Shown here: in pieces, positions 1 to 7,996 of the stretch
How positions within the stretch are numbered: position 1 is the stretch's first letter
Layout: every line of letters starts with the position of its first letter
Origin: an uncultured Moraxella sp.
GTDB lineage: Bacteria; Pseudomonadota; Gammaproteobacteria; Pseudomonadales; Moraxellaceae
Direction: 5' to 3'
Assembly: GCA_927911235.1 (NCBI GenBank)
Contig: CAKMOY010000057.1
Location: forward strand, 1 to 8,022
DNA length: 8,022 nucleotides
Made by a program: the position numbers and the translations under genes
The notes under the pieces: model-generated
Databases searched by the model: none
Seen by the model: only the letters and a program-made list of their open reading frames with translations
Told to the model about the DNA's origin: nothing

Positions 1-138
1 TATTCGTCAATGACTTCCACGCCTTTTTTCGCTCGTTGCGGTGGCAATCACAAAATAGCCTTCATCAGCCAAACGCTGGGCGATGGCTTTGCCAATGCCA
101 CGGCTTGCACCTGTTACCAGTGCGATTTGTCGGCTCAT
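1..138 (-). pseudogene. fabG: 3-oxoacyl-ACP reductase FabG, N-terminal part, frameshifted and cut by the window edge
   Basis: FabG is the cytosolic NADPH-dependent reductase of 3-ketoacyl-ACP in fatty-acid elongation. The first 38 residues are typical of the short-chain dehydrogenase family: MSRQIALVTGASRGIGKAIA carries the TGxxxGxG nucleotide-binding loop (TGASRGIG, residues 9-16), followed by a beta strand ending in IATATSEK. After codon 38 the frame runs into a TGA at 7-9, giving only 43 residues. The next frame continues as GVEVIDE, which is what the family needs, so a run of six A (24-29) appears one base too long. The start ATG (136-138) overlaps the fabD stop in an ATGA junction, with GGAG (147-150) eight bases upstream, indicating translational coupling to fabD. 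The rest of the gene lies outside the window. The identity is certain; whether the break is real is doubtful. Confidence 0.85.
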
Positions 139-1121
139 ACATTATTCTCCGTTAACAATTGTTGTATCTCGCTGATTTTTGTTACTTTGTCGGTGGCAAT
201 GGTGGTGATTTTTTCGGCTTGACGTTTTGCCAAATTGGTTAAAACATTGCCACTGCCACATTCAATTTGAAAATGCACGTGTTTGTCCGCCAGTTTGTTT
301 TGGGTTGCCGACCACATCACAGGCATACTTAATTGTTCAATCAACGCCTGTTTAATCGCATGCGTGTCCGCTTCTACTCTGGCATAGCGATTTTGAATCA
401 CAGGAATTTTTGGCGGATAAAAGGTAATATTGTTTAATTCTTCTGCCAATTTTTCGCTGGCAGGTTGCATTAAACGACAATGTGACGGCACGCTGACTTT
501 TAATGCAACCGAACGATTGCCAAGACTTGCCACTTGCTCATTTGCCAAATCAACGCCCAACGCATTGCCTGCAATCACCACTTGCCCCACCGCATTAAAA
601 TTAGCAGGGCTTACAATCGCATCATCATCAACGGCTTCTACTTGTTCGCACATCAAGCGAACTTGCTCATCATCAAGCCCTAACACCGCAGACATCTTGG
701 TGTCTTGGTCTTTGACAGCTTCAGACATATACTGTCCACGATGATGTACCAAACGCACCGCATCTTTAAACCCAATCACGCCACTGGCACACAACGCACT
801 GTACTCACCCAACGAATGCCCCGCCAAATAACAAGGCGAAATGCGTAACTGGTCTACCAACACCCGCCAAATCGCAATGCTTGCGGTCAATAACGCAGGT
901 TGCGTAAATGCCGTATCATCAAGGTCTCGCTCGCTGTCTTCACCTTGACACACCGCCCACAAATCAAAGCCCAGCTCATCGCTGGCTTCTTTAAAGGTTA
1001 ATAACACTTGTGGGTAAGTTTCAGCCCAATCCTTGAGCATGCCGATAGTTTGAGAGCCTTGCCCTGGAAAAATCACTGCATAACGGGCTTTTTGTGTTGG
1101 TGTGGATAATTGTTCTACCAT
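135..1121 (-). CDS. fabD: malonyl-CoA:ACP transacylase FabD
   Basis: FabD moves malonyl groups from CoA to acyl carrier protein, supplying the two-carbon donor for fatty-acid synthesis in the cytosol. The 328-residue protein is slightly longer than the E. coli enzyme (about 309). It shows the FPGQGSQ motif at 18-24, the nucleophile elbow GHSLGEYSAL with catalytic Ser103, Arg128 in HHRGQYM (the expected malonate carboxylate ligand), and His214 in SVPSHCRLM. The C-terminus has ECGSGNVLTNL. The ATG at 1119-1121 is preceded by no good Shine-Dalgarno sequence, but a sigma70-like promoter ends about 27 bases upstream. A terminator separates it from rpmF, so it probably starts its own transcript with fabG, whose start codon it overlaps by four bases. 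plsX and fabH, which sit here in E. coli, are absent from this locus. Confidence 0.97.
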   Translation of the reverse strand: MVEQLSTPTQKARYAVIFPGQGSQTIGMLKDWAETYPQVLLTFKEASDELGFDLWAVCQGEDSERDLDDTAFTQPALLTASIAIWRVLVDQLRISPCYLAGHSLGEYSALCASGVIGFKDAVRLVHHRGQYMSEAVKDQDTKMSAVLGLDDEQVRLMCEQVEAVDDDAIVSPANFNAVGQVVIAGNALGVDLANEQVASLGNRSVALKVSVPSHCRLMQPASEKLAEELNNITFYPPKIPVIQNRYARVEADTHAIKQALIEQLSMPVMWSATQNKLADKHVHFQIECGSGNVLTNLAKRQAEKITTIATDKVTKISEIQQLLTENNV

Positions 1122-1147
1122 AATATTAGCTTTTAATTTTTGAGAGT

Positions 1148-1175
1148 ATTGTAAAAGAAGTTAAAAAAATTTCAA
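1148..1175 (-). promoter_or_regulatory. sigma70-like promoter of fabD-fabG
   Basis: Reading the minus strand, TTGAAA (1170-1175) and TACAAT (1148-1153) are separated by 16 bases, close to the -35/-10 consensus. A transcript would start near 1141 and leave a leader of about 20 bases before fabD. It lies downstream of the rpmF terminator, which supports an independent fabD-fabG transcript. This is a reading by eye. Confidence 0.6.
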
Positions 1176-1259
1176 GTGTACATTTGTAAACTTTTCTAAC
1201 AATTTCGTTATCTATTTGTTTTTAAAAAGATAAATAAATTTTGACACAAATTTTTTCAT

Positions 1260-1294
1260 AAAAAAAGATTGATGCCATTGCTAACACCAATCTT
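1260..1294 (-). terminator. Rho-independent terminator after rpmF
   Basis: On the minus strand AAGATTGGTG (1285-1294) pairs with CATCAATCTT (1265-1274), ten pairs including one G-T wobble, around a ten-base loop. The stem runs straight into seven T in total, five of them beyond the stem (1260-1264). It sits about 84 bases downstream of the rpmF stop codon and before the fabD promoter. Confidence 0.8.
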
Positions 1295-1377
1295 CTTGTC
1301 GGCGAAAAATGCGATTACTCAACATTTTTCACGTTATATCATGCTATCTTACTTGACTGACGTACGGCCGTTGCGAA

Positions 1378-1563
1378 TTATTCAGCAACAGCTTTTACAG
1401 CGAACAAGTTACGACCACGGTAGAAACCGTCTTTGGTCACGTGATGGCGGATATGTTTTTCGCCAGTTTCTTTGTCAGTAGCAATTGCGTTTACAATCAT
1501 GTGGTCATGTGAACGACGCATATCACGACGTGAACGGCTTTTACGATTTTGTTGAACAGCCAT
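1378..1563 (-). CDS. rpmF: 50S ribosomal protein bL32
   Basis: bL32 is a small basic protein of the large ribosomal subunit. The 61-residue product has the family N-terminus [20 protein letters not shown] and the conserved [17 protein letters not shown] segment. It has no cysteine, so it is the zinc-free form. The start ATG (1561-1563) has AGGAG (1572-1576) eight bases upstream. It lies downstream of yceD in the usual yceD-rpmF order, but the gap is 167 bases and contains a strong -10 element, so rpmF can be transcribed on its own. A hairpin terminator follows. Confidence 0.97.
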   Translation of the reverse strand: MAVQQNRKSRSRRDMRRSHDHMIVNAIATDKETGEKHIRHHVTKDGFYRGRNLFAVKAVAE

Positions 1564-1656
1564 GAGGTTAGCTCCTGTGCTTCTAAATAAGTTAATTTAT
1601 CTTAAAGTTAAGTTAAAAAACAACTCAAGAAAAATGGGTAAATATATAAACGCTGT

Positions 1657-1662
1657 ATTATA
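1657..1662 (-). promoter_or_regulatory. -10 element of an rpmF promoter
   Basis: On the minus strand a perfect TATAAT lies at 1657-1662, in GGGTATAATAC. No good TTGACA stands 16-18 bases upstream; the region there is T-rich. A start near 1650 would give a leader of about 87 bases before rpmF. Its position just after a weak hairpin following yceD fits a separate promoter for the ribosomal protein gene. Confidence 0.55.
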
Positions 1663-1679
1663 CCCAAAAACTTTCCAAG

Positions 1680-1704
1680 AAAAAAGCCTTTATTGGGATT
1701 TTTT
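1680..1704 (-). terminator. weak hairpin terminator after yceD
   Basis: Six A at 1680-1685 plus GCC pair with GG, A and six T at 1696-1704: six A-T pairs, one G-A mismatch, two G-C pairs and a G-T wobble around a loop of about five bases. On the minus strand the stem ends in TTTTTT just downstream of yceD. The mismatch makes it weak, so it may only reduce read-through into rpmF. Confidence 0.4.
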
Positions 1705-1730
1705 GTAAATTTTTGCAGTCAAAACGTCCC

Positions 1731-2282
1731 TTAGGACAATTTTAACCCTGCCAACACCGCAAATGGATTGTCTTTTTCTTCCACATCGGCAACAAATTCA
1801 CCAACTTGGCTCACCGCCATTTCACAGTCATCATGCTTTGATGACAATGGCAAATCTACCAACAATTCATCTTCAATCATGGCAAGTAGATACAGACGGT
1901 TATCATCGGTTAATTCATTAACAAACAAAAATTCGGTATCTTCGTCCAACAGTCCGACATGGCTTTCTTTGGTTAATAACGCCATTTCACTCTCGGTGTC
2001 AAGGCTTGTCGCCACAGGCTCAAGACAACGTTGGCAAGTCTGCCACAGCGTGCCTGTTGTGGTTAAACGCCACATGATGACATCGCCATTTTTTTTGACG
2101 CTCAATTCCACTTTTAACGATTCGCTATTGTCGTGTGTGTCGTCCGCCAATTCAATCAAGCGGGGAAAATCTTGCAATGCAATCTCGCCTTGCCAATGAT
2201 AATGATTATCATCATTATTTTCCCATTTGGCTAAGTCTATATATTTGTCTAATATTTTGTTATTTGTCATATTGTCATTCAT
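1731..2282 (-). CDS. yceD: YceD/DUF177 family protein (23S rRNA accumulation protein)
   Basis: The 183-residue protein has the landmarks of DUF177. A CxxC pair lies in TCQRCLEPV (Cys83, Cys86), followed by an acidic stretch, then IEDELLVDLPLSSKHDDC (ending at Cys153) and the C-terminal signature NPFAVLAGLK (172-181). Members are linked to 23S rRNA accumulation in bacteria and plastids, and the three cysteines may bind metal (inference). It precedes rpmF as in most proteobacteria. The ATG at 2280-2282 has no clear ribosome binding site; Met5 (2268-2270) is an alternative start. Residues 21-29 are an Asn/Asp/His-rich patch whose DNA resembles a Fur box. Confidence 0.92.
   Translation of the reverse strand: MNDNMTNNKILDKYIDLAKWENNDDNHYHWQGEIALQDFPRLIELADDTHDNSESLKVELSVKKNGDVIMWRLTTTGTLWQTCQRCLEPVATSLDTESEMALLTKESHVGLLDEDTEFLFVNELTDDNRLYLLAMIEDELLVDLPLSSKHDDCEMAVSQVGEFVADVEEKDNPFAVLAGLKLS
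2198..2216 (-). promoter_or_regulatory. Fur-box-like sequence inside yceD
   Basis: On the minus strand this 19-mer, AATGATGATAATCATTATC, matches the classic Fur consensus (GATAATGATAATCATTATC) at 17 of 19 positions. It lies 66 bases inside yceD and codes for NDDNHYH. Asn, Asp, His and Tyr codons ending in T produce such strings easily, so coincidence is quite possible. It is 117-135 bases from the epmC -10 element. Confidence 0.3.
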
Positions 2283-2329
2283 TTTGCTGACTTTTATCAG
2301 GCTATTTTAACAGTTTTTGCCAAAAAAAA

Positions 2330-3079
2330 ATGTATAATATTTACAATTTTTTGCCAATATTTCATCACGTTGGGTCAGTATGCGACATTTTGCGATTTTT
2401 GACGGTGTTTATTTGCCGTTTTTTGACAGGTTTTAGCGTAGCGGATAACCATTCGGATACGGTGGTTTATTACGATTTTTTTGAACGCTTTTCACTTCAA
2501 AAAGACATTGATTTTGCCAAATTTTATTGGCTTTATAATGAAAAACAGCAAGTAGATTGGTTGATTTTTCATTTTAATCAATGGTTTAGCCATCATGATA
2601 CCATTCTGGTGCGTGGCGAGCATGAGCCAGAATATTTTGCAAAAACCGACAGTGAACCTGCCAAAATCATGTTTGCTCACGGATTTTTTGCCAGTTGTTT
2701 GCACGAAATCAGCCATTGGTGCGTGGCAGGCAAAAAACGCCGACAATTGAATGATTTTGGCTATTGGTACGCCCCAGATGGTCGCAATGAGCAACAACAA
2801 GCCGACTTTGAAAAAGTGGAAATCGTGCCACAAGCGATAGAATGTTTATTGACGTTAAGCTGTGGCAAGCGGTTTGGCGTGTCGCAGGACAACTTGTTTG
2901 CCGATTTTGACACCAGTCAAAGCACCTTTGCAAACGATGTCAAACGCCAAGCGATACATTTTTGGCAAACAGGCGAAAAATTGCCGACTGATGCCAAAGT
3001 TTTGTTACAACATTTGGCAAAACTGCGTCCGTTTGCTTTGACGGTGGGCGATATTGAACGCAATTTTTTAAAAAAATAA
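2330..3079 (+). CDS. epmC: elongation factor P hydroxylase EpmC
   Basis: EpmC hydroxylates the beta-lysylated lysine of translation factor EF-P, the last step after EpmB and EpmA. The homologous core begins near residue 75 (VDWLIFHFNQWF) and contains FAHGFFASCLHEISHWCVAGK (115-135), DFGYWYAPDGR (142-152) and PQAIECLL, all close to the E. coli enzyme. The E. coli protein has about 182 residues; this frame has 249, so some 70 residues at the N-terminus are extra. The ATG at 2330 has no Shine-Dalgarno sequence and abuts a TATAAT at 2333-2338, so it is a poor start. An ATG at 2380 opens another frame with good codon use (MRHFAIFDGVYLPFFDRF) and would join this frame if one T were removed near 2424-2447. 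The function is clear; the start is not. The neighbours are divergent yceD and convergent sirB. Confidence 0.85.
   Translation: MYNIYNFLPIFHHVGSVCDILRFLTVFICRFLTGFSVADNHSDTVVYYDFFERFSLQKDIDFAKFYWLYNEKQQVDWLIFHFNQWFSHHDTILVRGEHEPEYFAKTDSEPAKIMFAHGFFASCLHEISHWCVAGKKRRQLNDFGYWYAPDGRNEQQQADFEKVEIVPQAIECLLTLSCGKRFGVSQDNLFADFDTSQSTFANDVKRQAIHFWQTGEKLPTDAKVLLQHLAKLRPFALTVGDIERNFLKK
2333..2338 (+). promoter_or_regulatory. candidate -10 element for epmC
   Basis: A perfect TATAAT lies in the short AT-rich gap between divergent yceD and epmC. No convincing -35 box is visible. A transcript would start near 2345, downstream of the first in-frame ATG of epmC, which argues for a later translation start. 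Confidence 0.4.
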
Positions 3080-3102
3080 TTTTAAAATCAATCTGTTAAA
3101 AC

Positions 3103-3471
3103 TTAAAACAAATTGGTCGGTTTTATCACCGCAAGCGTCAATATGCCTGTATAAGCAATCAATGCCAAAAACAAACCGACTTTGGCTTGTTTTATCGTGG
3201 TGGTGGCACGAGTGGCTTTGATGGTGGCGGAGATGGCGACCATCAGTAACACAAATTTGGCAATCACCCAATGCGGTACGCCAATCACTTTTACCAACGG
3301 CATAACAGTCAAAACGCCTGAAATAATCAGCAAACAATAAAAACTATGCCCGACAATTTTTTGGGTTTTGGTGCGAAGTGCGTCCAAACCGTCCAAAAAA
3401 TACACCATCATAAATTGGTATAAAAACAGGCACAACACCAACAGCACCATTATCATGTGAAAAATTTTCAT
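3103..3471 (-). CDS. SirB-family integral membrane protein
   Basis: This is a 122-residue hydrophobic protein with four predicted membrane helices, at about 4-26, 42-60, 66-84 and 97-115, joined by short basic loops (RTKTQK, KATRATTTIKQ). The size, helix pattern and segments such as GHSFYCLLIISGVLTVM and WVIAKFVLLM resemble the SirB/SirB2 family, which has no established biochemical role despite its name as a regulator of invasion genes. The ATG at 3469-3471 has AAAGGGCC (3475-3482) upstream. It lies downstream of the cytochrome c' gene, but a strong terminator is between them, so it probably depends on read-through or its own weak promoter. It converges with epmC across 23 bases. Confidence 0.75.
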   Translation of the reverse strand: MKIFHMIMVLLVLCLFLYQFMMVYFLDGLDALRTKTQKIVGHSFYCLLIISGVLTVMPLVKVIGVPHWVIAKFVLLMVAISATIKATRATTTIKQAKVGLFLALIAYTGILTLAVIKPTNLF

Positions 3472-3493
3472 AAAGGCCCTTTAAAAAAACAAC

Positions 3494-3525
3494 AAAAAAA
3501 CCTACAATTTGGGTAAATTGTAGGT
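3494..3525 (-). terminator. strong Rho-independent terminator after the cytochrome c' gene
   Basis: On the minus strand ACCTACAATTT (3515-3525) and AAATTGTAGGT (3500-3510) form a perfect 11-pair stem around the four-base loop ACCC. The stem is followed by six more T (3494-3499). It lies 36 bases downstream of the cytochrome stop codon. Confidence 0.93.
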
Positions 3526-3560
3526 CGTTATGATAACCAAATTTGGCAAAACAAACAATA

Positions 3561-4172
3561 TTAATTGTCTTCTTTGAATTTTTCGTGGCAAGATTTACAG
3601 CTTGCACCAACATCACCGATTTGGGCTTTGACTGCGTCAATGCTGGTCGCATTGGCTGCTGCAGTCTCTAAAGCACTCACAGCTGTTTTGTATTTGTCAA
3701 CTTGAGCTTGGAATTCAGCAGGATTTATCCAGATTTCTTCTTTCGCATCACCGCCTTTGGCAGTGTCTGGGAAATGTCCCCAAGGGTCTTGTTTTAGGGT
3801 TTCAACGTGTTTTTTGAGTTCGTCAGCGTTAAATTTGGCTGGGTCTTCTGTCATACCACGCAAGGCTTTGCTGGTTCTGCCGTATTGTTTCATGATGTCT
3901 TCACGAGCGTCTTGATGTTCGGCAGGGGTCATGTTCGGATTGACGGCATTGGCAACGCTTGTAGTTGTATTAACAACAGCACTGGCGGTTTCGCTCACGG
4001 CTGAACCGACCACTTGGGTGCTGTTACTAACAGCACTTGCGGTTGTATTTACCGCAGTGGTGGCGGTATCTACGGCTTTGTTTGCTGTGTCGGTTGCGGT
4101 GTCTTTGGCTTGGTTACAACCAAATAAGGCAACACTTAACAATAATGGGGTAAAAATTTTAATGGCTTGCAT
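3561..4172 (-). CDS. lipid-anchored cytochrome c'
   Basis: Residues 1-19 are a lipoprotein signal peptide with lipobox LFGC, so Cys19 is probably acylated. Residues 24-78 are a low-complexity Ala/Thr/Val/Ser/Asn stretch with near-regular TA-AV repeats, likely a helical spacer. Residues 80-203 are a cytochrome c' domain: REDIMKQYGRTSKALRGM, the DPWGHFPDTAKGG loop, EEIWINPAEF, and the C-terminal haem site CKSCH (192-196), where the cysteines attach haem c and His196 is the axial ligand. The family binds nitric oxide in the periplasm; the Neisseria lipoprotein CycP protects against NO, and a similar role here is inference. The ATG at 4170-4172 has AAGGAA (4179-4184) upstream. A strong terminator follows the gene. 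The product is 203 residues; the extra length over a plain cytochrome c' is the signal and spacer. Confidence 0.9.
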   Translation of the reverse strand: MQAIKIFTPLLLSVALFGCNQAKDTATDTANKAVDTATTAVNTTASAVSNSTQVVGSAVSETASAVVNTTTSVANAVNPNMTPAEHQDAREDIMKQYGRTSKALRGMTEDPAKFNADELKKHVETLKQDPWGHFPDTAKGGDAKEEIWINPAEFQAQVDKYKTAVSALETAAANATSIDAVKAQIGDVGASCKSCHEKFKEDN

Positions 4173-4219
4173 GGCATATTCCTTAATGTCTGCTGGCTTT
4201 TTGGGGTGATAGATTTTTT

Positions 4220-4225
4220 AGTATA
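4220..4225 (-). promoter_or_regulatory. candidate -10 element for the cytochrome c' gene
   Basis: TATACT on the minus strand, in TTGTTATACTAAA, lies about 48 bases before the start codon. The -35 region at the right distance (TGTTTA) is poor. No clear FNR/ANR palindrome (TTGAT-N4-ATCAA) or NO-regulator site was seen in the 245-base divergent region 4173-4417. Confidence 0.4.
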
Positions 4226-4378
4226 ACAAATTTTTTATGATTTAAACAGACAATTTAGTAACAAATTTTTAACATTTTCTAAAAAAATGTTTCGTAATGT
4301 AAGAAATGACTTAAGCGTTTATATTTTTTAAGGTATTTTTAGCAAAAATTTATCAAAATTTTGGCGTTTAACTGTTAA

Positions 4379-6531
<2,153 letters not shown>

Positions 6532-6552
6532 ATTGTTGTAACTAATAATTCT

Positions 6553-7184
6553 TTAACTTTCGTGAACTGTGGTTAAATCATATTTTAACGCATCAAAACA
6601 AATATTCATCGCAAAGCCCCGATATTGCAAAAACCGCAATTGACGGGCTTTTTCTTTGGGGTCGGTGGGGATACTGTCGCCATATTTTCGCACGCGAGCT
6701 TCTACCGCTTGGGCAAGCCAATCCACTTCATAATCATTGTTACCAACATCGTTATCATCATCTTGAAAATTTTCTTCAATATCATTTAAGATTAAATCAT
6801 TAAAAAAATCACTGTGGTCTGCTATCCACGTATTGATTTGACTGGCTGATGAAATAGTGGTTAGCCCATGTTTTTTAGGGTTTGAAAAATGCGAATCGTG
6901 CCATGTTTTTTGCCGATACTGTCTTTGATAAGTGCTGATGTCATGCGTTCATCGGATTGATAACCTTCGTTGGCAAATTCAATCAGTAACGCTTCCACCG
7001 CTTCGCTGTCGCAGTCTTTGGCAAGAAGTTTTTCTCGCAGTTCTTTTTGAGAATGTTCTCGCCTGCCAAGATAATAAAACGCCAACCACCGCATATAGCT
7101 TTCGCCTTTGATTTTGGCGTGGTAGGCTTGGCGTTCTTCGTCCGTCATGAGTTGATTTTCAATATTTTTTAATAAATCATTCAT
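6553..7184 (-). pseudogene. recX: regulatory protein RecX, split by one missing base
   Basis: RecX binds RecA filaments and limits RecA activity. The N-terminal half (107 codons, 6861-7184) has the first tandem three-helix RecX repeat: LAFYYLGRREHSQKELREKL, then IEFANEGYQSDERMTSALI and GKKHGTIRIFQTLK. It stops at TAA 6861-6863. The other frame continues as LTTISSASQINTW and ends with the conserved WLAQAVEARVRKYGD, EKARQLRFLQYRGF and FDALKYD, stopping at 6553-6555. One base restored in the A6 (6871-6876) or G3 (6865-6867) run of the coding strand gives 210 residues (E. coli 166). Residues 137-153 are an acidic insert rich in Asp and Asn. The site reads CTA AAA AAC, a slippery heptamer in the right phase for a -1 shift. 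It follows the small lipoprotein gene after 32 bases. It would restrain recombinational repair if intact. Confidence 0.88.
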
Positions 7185-7216
7185 ATTTGTTAAATCATTC
7201 TCAACTCATGGGTGGC

Positions 7217-7399
7217 TTAAGGTGTGTTCACAGATTGTTTTATCACTTGTGCAGGTGGTTCAGCAGGGACGACTTGAATATGTGGCTCAAGTTGATATAT
7301 TGTGGGTCGTTCGCTTGTGTTTTGTTTTGCAAGGCTTTGACAACCTGTCAAACCTAATGTTATCAAGCTGGCAATAAGTAATGCAGTGCGTTGATACAT
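7217..7399 (-). CDS. small lipoprotein of unknown function
   Basis: A 60-residue product with a lipoprotein signal peptide: MYQR, a hydrophobic core (TALLIASLITLGL) and the lipobox LTGC, so Cys20 is the likely acylation site. Gln at +2 predicts transfer to the outer membrane. The mature part is only 41 residues and Pro-rich near the end (QVVPAEPPAQV), with no domain I recognise. It resembles small LptM-like lipoproteins only in architecture, not clearly in sequence. AAGGT lies six bases before the ATG (7397-7399). It sits between purE and recX in the same direction with short gaps, which suggests co-transcription. Confidence 0.8.
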   Translation of the reverse strand: MYQRTALLIASLITLGLTGCQSLAKQNTSERPTIYQLEPHIQVVPAEPPAQVIKQSVNTP

Positions 7400-7424
7400 A
7401 GCGATACCTTAATAATTTTTAACA

Positions 7425-7449
7425 TTAATTAAAATAACTATTTAATTAA
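7425..7449. repeat. AT-only imperfect palindrome at the end of purE
   Basis: TTAATTAAAATA (7425-7436) and TATTTAATTAA (7439-7449) are inverted repeats with one extra base in the left arm and a two-base loop. It overlaps the purE stop codon. With no G or C in the stem it would be a weak RNA hairpin, and it has no T tract of its own. It could be a mild attenuator or chance in AT-rich DNA. Confidence 0.35.
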
Positions 7450-7985
7450 AATGATATTTAATAATTCCTGGCGTTGGATTATCCAAAATCATCTGCGTTT
7501 GTTTGGCACGAAATTCGCTGACTTGTTTGGCAAGGTTTTCATCACTGATGGCAAGCATTTGCACCGCCAACAGCCCTGCATTAAACGCCCCTGCCGTACC
7601 GATGGCAAGCGTTCCAACTGCCACGCCTTTTGGCATTTGCACGATGGACAGCAGGCTATCCCAACCGCTTAACATAGACGATTTGACAGGCACGCCAAGC
7701 ACAGGCAAATCCGTTTGGCTCGCACACATTCCCGGTAAGTGAGCCGCTCCGCCTGCCCCTGCGATAATGACGTTTAAACCACGAGATTTTGCACTTTTAG
7801 CATAGTCAAATAGGCGGTCTGGCGTGCGGTGGGCGGACACCACTTCACATTCAAACGGTACGCCAAAATCAGCAAGCATTTGGGCGGTGTGTTGCATGGT
7901 TTCCCAGTCGGATTGACTGCCCATGATGATGCCGACTTTGGTGAGCCTTGTGGCGAGACGATTGGGGGTGGTAGTTGGTGGACAT
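7442..7985 (-). CDS. purE: N5-carboxyaminoimidazole ribonucleotide mutase PurE, 5' end apparently frameshifted
   Basis: PurE (class I) converts N5-CAIR to CAIR in purine synthesis. The frame 7442-7924 (160 residues) has nearly the whole enzyme: [20 protein letters not shown] with the catalytic His, [41 protein letters not shown] and DNPTPGI. Starting at that Met would remove the first beta strand, which the same frame encodes upstream as TKVGII, yet that frame holds no start codon back to a stop at about 8010. An ATG at 7983-7985 with AAGGA (7992-7996) six bases before it is the natural start but is one base out of phase. Dropping one G from five at 7964-7968 yields [20 protein letters not shown] joined to MGSQ, 180 residues in all. 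It is probably the first gene of purE-lipoprotein-recX. purK is not in view. Confidence 0.92.
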
Positions 7986-7991
7986 GATAAA

Positions 7992-7996
7992 TCCTT
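7992..7996 (-). promoter_or_regulatory. purE: ribosome binding site that sets the purE start at 7985
   Basis: AAGGA on the minus strand stands six bases before the ATG at 7983-7985, whereas the in-frame Met at 7922-7924 has no such site. This supports the upstream start and hence a one-base error in the G run between them. Confidence 0.65.

Noticed and set aside
24..30. Programmed -1 frameshifting in fabG at AAAAAAG
   Set aside because: The heptamer is not in the required phase (first A is the second codon base), and the restored frame needs a +1 rather than a -1 shift.
10..744. Plus-strand open frames opposite fabD and fabG
   Set aside because: They mirror the conserved fabD/fabG frames, have low-complexity Ser/Thr/Cys content, and lack ribosome binding sites.
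1768..2199. Plus-strand frame of 143 codons opposite yceD
   Set aside because: Ser/Asn-rich antisense shadow of a conserved gene, with no family features.
2492..2933. Minus-strand frames opposite epmC
   Set aside because: They overlap the strongly conserved EpmC core and show no recognisable domain or start signal.
3080..3102. Possible terminator between convergent epmC and sirB
   Set aside because: Only AT-rich TTTTAAAA-type repeats are present; no stem with G-C pairs and a T tract.
3931..4209. Plus-strand hydrophobic frame opposite the cytochrome c' gene
   Set aside because: Its Val/Ala/Leu richness is the antisense image of the Ala/Thr/Val stalk.
6532..6552. Possible terminator between convergent fadH and recX
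   Set aside because: The 21-base gap has no inverted repeat.
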